DNA of 64,000 nucleotides from Rhodospirillales bacterium CG15_BIG_FIL_POST_REV_8_21_14_020_66_15 (lineage in GTDB: Bacteria; Pseudomonadota; Alphaproteobacteria; Rhodospirillales; Casp-alpha2): assembly GCA_002781745.1 (NCBI GenBank), contig PFFW01000093.1, positions 4,435-68,434 of the forward strand, in the 5' to 3' direction. Made by a program: the position numbers and the translations under genes. Below, in pieces: positions 61,324-64,000 of this stretch. The notes beneath the pieces are model-generated. The model worked only from the letters and a program-made list of their open reading frames with translations. It did not search any database and had not been told where the DNA came from. Positions within the stretch are counted from its first letter, which is position 1, and every line of letters starts with the position of its first letter.

Positions 61324-62442
61324 TTGAAACCCTCCCTATCGTTCCCCGCGCGGGGATTTCCCTGCCTGCTTCTCAGCCTTTTGGTGTCCTTTGCGCCGGT
61401 CCTCCTCCATGCGGCGGACAGGCCCAAGCCGCGTCTGACCGAAGTCTATCGTATCGGCAGCAATGCCTATGTACGGGCCCTTGCCGTCGACGAATCGCGT
61501 GACAGCCTGTGGGTGGGAACCTCCGTCGGTGCGATGGAGGTCGACCTTAAAACGAAAAACCTGAAAAGCGTCTACACGCGGAACGAGGGGCTGGCGAACG
61601 AATATGTCTTCGCCATCGGCATTGATCCGAAAAACCGCGTGTGGTTGGGAACCAACGCTGGCGGAGTCAGCCGGTCGAAACAGGACGGCGGCTGGAAGAC
61701 CTATTTCCCCATGCACGGCCTTGCCGACTATTGGGTCTATTCGATCATCTTCGACAAGGCGGGAAACGCCTGGTTCGGCACCTGGGACGGCGCGAGCTAC
61801 CTGCCGGCCGGCAGCGAGACGTTTACGAACTTCCGGGAACAACTGATCAACATCTGGGTTTACGGGATCGATATCGATTCCAGGGGACGGGTATGGATGG
61901 GGACCGAGGGCGGGGTTTCCATGTTCGACCAGGGGAAGTGGTCGTCCTGGACCCACGAGGACGGACTGGGCGCGGCCAACGTGGACGATCTGCCGAAAAG
62001 CGCCAATACGGGTCTTGGCACGCGGACTCGGCACGACCTGTCCGTTGTCAGCGGCACCGGGCAGGAAACCTATAACCCGAATTACGTTTTCGCCGCCAAG
62101 GTCGACCAAAGGGACGGGAACATCTGGTTCGGCACCTGGGGCGGCGGCGCCAGCCGATTTGACGGCAAGGGGAACTGGCGGAACCTGACTACGAAGGACG
62201 GCTTGGCGGGGAACATCGTCTATTCCATCGCCCAGGAAAAGGACGGCACGTTGTGGTTCGGAACCAACAAGGGTGCCAGCCGCTTCGACGGTAAGACCTG
62301 GCAGAATTTCGACCGCGGCACCGGACTGCTCGGCGACAATGTCTTCGCGATCGCCATCGATCCCAATGACGAGGTTTGGCTTGGCACGAAGGGCGGTGTC
62401 AGCCGAATCTCCTATTCGCCAAAATCTGAAGGGGCCAAGTGA
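61324..62442 (+). CDS. exported regulator-type beta-propeller protein, copy 1
   Basis: A 372-residue exported protein (signal FPCLLLSLLVSFAPVLLHA). Seven or so Reg_prop-type blades follow, seen as SLWVGTSVGAMEVDL, RVWLGTNAGGVSRSK, NAWFGTWDGASYLPA, RVWMGTEGGVSMFDQ, NIWFGTWGGGASRFDG and TLWFGTNKGASRFDG. The family is the sensor propeller of hybrid two-component proteins, here as a free-standing periplasmic protein without kinase. The start is a TTG with a weak site. The next gene encodes a paralogue. Confidence 0.83.
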   Translation: MKPSLSFPARGFPCLLLSLLVSFAPVLLHAADRPKPRLTEVYRIGSNAYVRALAVDESRDSLWVGTSVGAMEVDLKTKNLKSVYTRNEGLANEYVFAIGIDPKNRVWLGTNAGGVSRSKQDGGWKTYFPMHGLADYWVYSIIFDKAGNAWFGTWDGASYLPAGSETFTNFREQLINIWVYGIDIDSRGRVWMGTEGGVSMFDQGKWSSWTHEDGLGAANVDDLPKSANTGLGTRTRHDLSVVSGTGQETYNPNYVFAAKVDQRDGNIWFGTWGGGASRFDGKGNWRNLTTKDGLAGNIVYSIAQEKDGTLWFGTNKGASRFDGKTWQNFDRGTGLLGDNVFAIAIDPNDEVWLGTKGGVSRISYSPKSEGAK

Positions 62443-62446
62443 ACAA

Positions 62447-63694
62447 ATGAACAAATATGCGATCTTTGGCGCCGCGGTTGCGGTGACGGTCGGCGCGGCG
62501 CTCGCCATCTCCTCCTGGCGGTACGGCGGCGAAACCGTGACGGCGCCTGCGACTGCTGACAAGGCTGCGCCCTCGGGCGCCCAGCCGCTGGGCTCGCGAA
62601 AGCCCGAAGCGCCGTCGGTCGCCGTGCAGGAGGCCACGGCACCGGAGGTGTCCGCACCCTTCAAGTACGATCATTTCCGCGTCGGCAAGCGCAACATCAA
62701 GGCGATGTTGGCGGACGGCCCGATCATGTGGGTCGGGACTTCCGGCGGGGTCATCAGGTACAACATCGCCAACGACGACTACAAACTCTACAACAATAAG
62801 AACGGCCTGTTGTCGAACGGGGTGTTTCATCTCGGCAAGGTGGACGGCGAGCTTTGGGTCGGGACCTATGGGGGCGGCTTGTCGATCCTGTCCCCGGATA
62901 CCGGCAAGTGGCGAAACTACAACATTCCCAGCGGCATGGGAGACGCGTTCGTCTACGACGCACTGAAGGCGTCCAACGGCGACGTCTGGATCGCCACGTG
63001 GTCCGGCGCCAACAGGATTCCGCAAGGGCGCATGGATCACCTGGAAAACTGGGAACTCTATACCGTCGAGAACACGAAAGGCGGTCTCGCCAACGATTGG
63101 GTCTACGGCCTAGCGGAAGGCCGGAACGGTGACATCTGGCTGGCGACCGAGGGCGGCGTATCGCTATACAGGAACGGCGTCTGGCGGACCTGGAACCATA
63201 AGGACGGACTTGGCGCGGATATTGAAACAGTGCGGGCGGACATTCCGTTCCGAAACGACCCGGGGACCCAGTCGAGCCACCACGCCACTCAAAAACAGGA
63301 ACAGGGCTTGGGCGACGTCGACATCGCCTATAACCCCAACTATGTGATCTCGCTTGTCTATGACAAGAAGGGCCGCGTCTGGGCCGGGACCTGGGGTGCC
63401 GGGTTGTCGATGTTCGACGGCGAGACCTGGAAAACCTATACGAAGAAGGATGGCCTGCCCGCCAACCACGTGTTCATGCTCTACGAAGACGAAGACGGGA
63501 TGTTATGGATCGGGACGAACGATGGGTTGGCCAGGTTCGACGGAACGAAATTCGAAAAATTCACCACCCGCGACGGCCTGTTTTCGAACACCGTGTTTTC
63601 CATGGATACTGCCCGGGACGGGACCATGTGGGTCGGCAGTTACGGCGGGGTGGCGCGCTTCTATCAGGGGCTGAAGCCGCAGGCCTCAAAATAA
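62447..63694 (+). CDS. membrane-anchored regulator-type beta-propeller protein, copy 2
   Basis: About 415 residues. An N-terminal hydrophobic anchor (YAIFGAAVAVTVGAALAI) and an Ala/Pro linker precede a Reg_prop-type propeller with blades such as IMWVGTSGGVIRYNI, ELWVGTYGGGLSILS, DIWLATEGGVSLYRN, RVWAGTWGAGLSMFDG and MLWIGTNDGLARFDG. It shares with the preceding protein an insertion ending AYNPNYV near the same blade, so the pair arose by tandem duplication. It has no enzymatic domain. It may sense or scaffold in the periplasm. Confidence 0.82.
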   Translation: MNKYAIFGAAVAVTVGAALAISSWRYGGETVTAPATADKAAPSGAQPLGSRKPEAPSVAVQEATAPEVSAPFKYDHFRVGKRNIKAMLADGPIMWVGTSGGVIRYNIANDDYKLYNNKNGLLSNGVFHLGKVDGELWVGTYGGGLSILSPDTGKWRNYNIPSGMGDAFVYDALKASNGDVWIATWSGANRIPQGRMDHLENWELYTVENTKGGLANDWVYGLAEGRNGDIWLATEGGVSLYRNGVWRTWNHKDGLGADIETVRADIPFRNDPGTQSSHHATQKQEQGLGDVDIAYNPNYVISLVYDKKGRVWAGTWGAGLSMFDGETWKTYTKKDGLPANHVFMLYEDEDGMLWIGTNDGLARFDGTKFEKFTTRDGLFSNTVFSMDTARDGTMWVGSYGGVARFYQGLKPQASK

Positions 63695-63757
63695 GCGCCG
63701 CGACCATACCCGACAGGCCGGAGGACATATGGCTGCAAGCGAGCCGGTCCATCACAT

Positions 63758-64000
63758 CTAGTTCCCGGCAAGGATCGGATTGACGGTGACCGAGGCGCTT
63801 TCCCGCAGGTGTTTCTGAAGCGCGAGCCACTGCTTGTCCGCGGTGATGCGGACATAAAGCGGGTTCACGCGGTCGGCGGCTTCTTCAAAGGTGAGTTCCC
63901 TTGGATTCGAGCGCTCGAACAGCTTGAAGATCGCATATCCCTGAAGAATGCGCACCGGCTCGGAGACCTCGCCCGGCTTCAGGTTATCGACCACTTTCTG
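63758..64000 (-). CDS. parvulin/SurA-like peptidyl-prolyl isomerase, C-terminal part
   Basis: About 80 residues are seen; the gene runs past the right edge. NLKPGEVSEPVRILQGYAIFKLFER is the end of a PpiC-type rotamase domain (the usual form is LKPGEVSEPV-GYHIIKV), followed by a helical C-terminal tail (RVNPLYVRITADKQWLALQK) as in exported prolyl isomerases. It is transcribed toward the cytochrome genes. Prolyl isomerases accompany several cytochrome-filament gene clusters; this one may help fold island products, but general housekeeping is possible. Confidence 0.75.
   Translation of the reverse strand, partial: QKVVDNLKPGEVSEPVRILQGYAIFKLFERSNPRELTFEEAADRVNPLYVRITADKQWLALQKHLRESASVTVNPILAGN

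Overview
The window reads as chromosomal DNA of a GC-rich alphaproteobacterium, probably of the Rhodospirillales type. The evidence is the Shemin-type 5-aminolevulinate synthase, the NrtA/NrtB/double-ATPase nitrate transporter, DUF6455 and tightly overlapping operons. This assignment is an inference from gene content. No rRNA, tRNA, CRISPR array, transposase or phage gene was seen.

1-12130 (+) is an assimilatory nitrate/nitrite operon: a heme-binding DUF3365-type protein (cut by the window edge), a single-domain globin, a nitrate ABC transporter (binding protein, permease, fused double ATPase), NirB, NirD, a NasA-type nitrate reductase with a C-terminal [2Fe-2S] domain, and a CysG-type siroheme synthase. 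Facing it is a nickel-permease/UreH-like membrane protein (-).

12928-17468 is a small catabolic locus: a divergent short-chain dehydrogenase, then a GrdB-like protein, a class III CoA-transferase, an IclR regulator and a cysteine/3-mercaptopropionate dioxygenase-type cupin, all overlapping. 17479-24380 is housekeeping or mixed: PEP carboxylase (-), a crotonase-fold protein, a DUF6455 protein behind an FNR-like box, and a GNAT-C39 peptidase fusion coupled to an RLAN/RimK-type ATP-grasp ligase.

24.5-64 kb is the remarkable part: about 39 kb given over almost entirely to c-type cytochromes and the proteins that make, load and regulate them. I count 13 cytochrome genes with 45 CxxCH motifs plus two CxxxCH variants. 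The island holds its own ALA synthase, a ResB-CcsA (System II) cytochrome assembly pair, a CPPC thioredoxin, two ChaN-like proteins, M1- and M48-type peptidases, two NHL-propeller lipoproteins, two regulator-type propeller proteins, an outer-membrane beta-barrel candidate, an 11-heme cytochrome, two sensor kinases (one degenerate) and an NtrC-type activator. It is organised as a left-going run (43706 to 29201, 16 genes) and a right-going run (46408 to 63694, 15 genes). Both runs carry copies of one module: small triheme c7-type cytochrome, second triheme cytochrome, an undescribed secreted helical protein and an NHL lipoprotein. The simplest reading is an outer-membrane electron conduit or extracellular electron-transfer system, with System II assembly and delta-proteobacteria-like multiheme proteins suggesting acquisition by transfer. 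The electron donor or acceptor cannot be read from the sequence.

Two details stand out. An A9 run ending in the slippery heptamer A AAA AAC sits exactly where one exported cytochrome gene stops and a second, signal-less one starts (31958-31972), so a -1 frameshift would fuse them. Good sigma-54 promoter matches at 40591-40606 (-) and 48443-48459 (+) fit the NtrC-type activator encoded in the island, and several CRP/FNR-type boxes suggest oxygen or nitrogen-oxide control.
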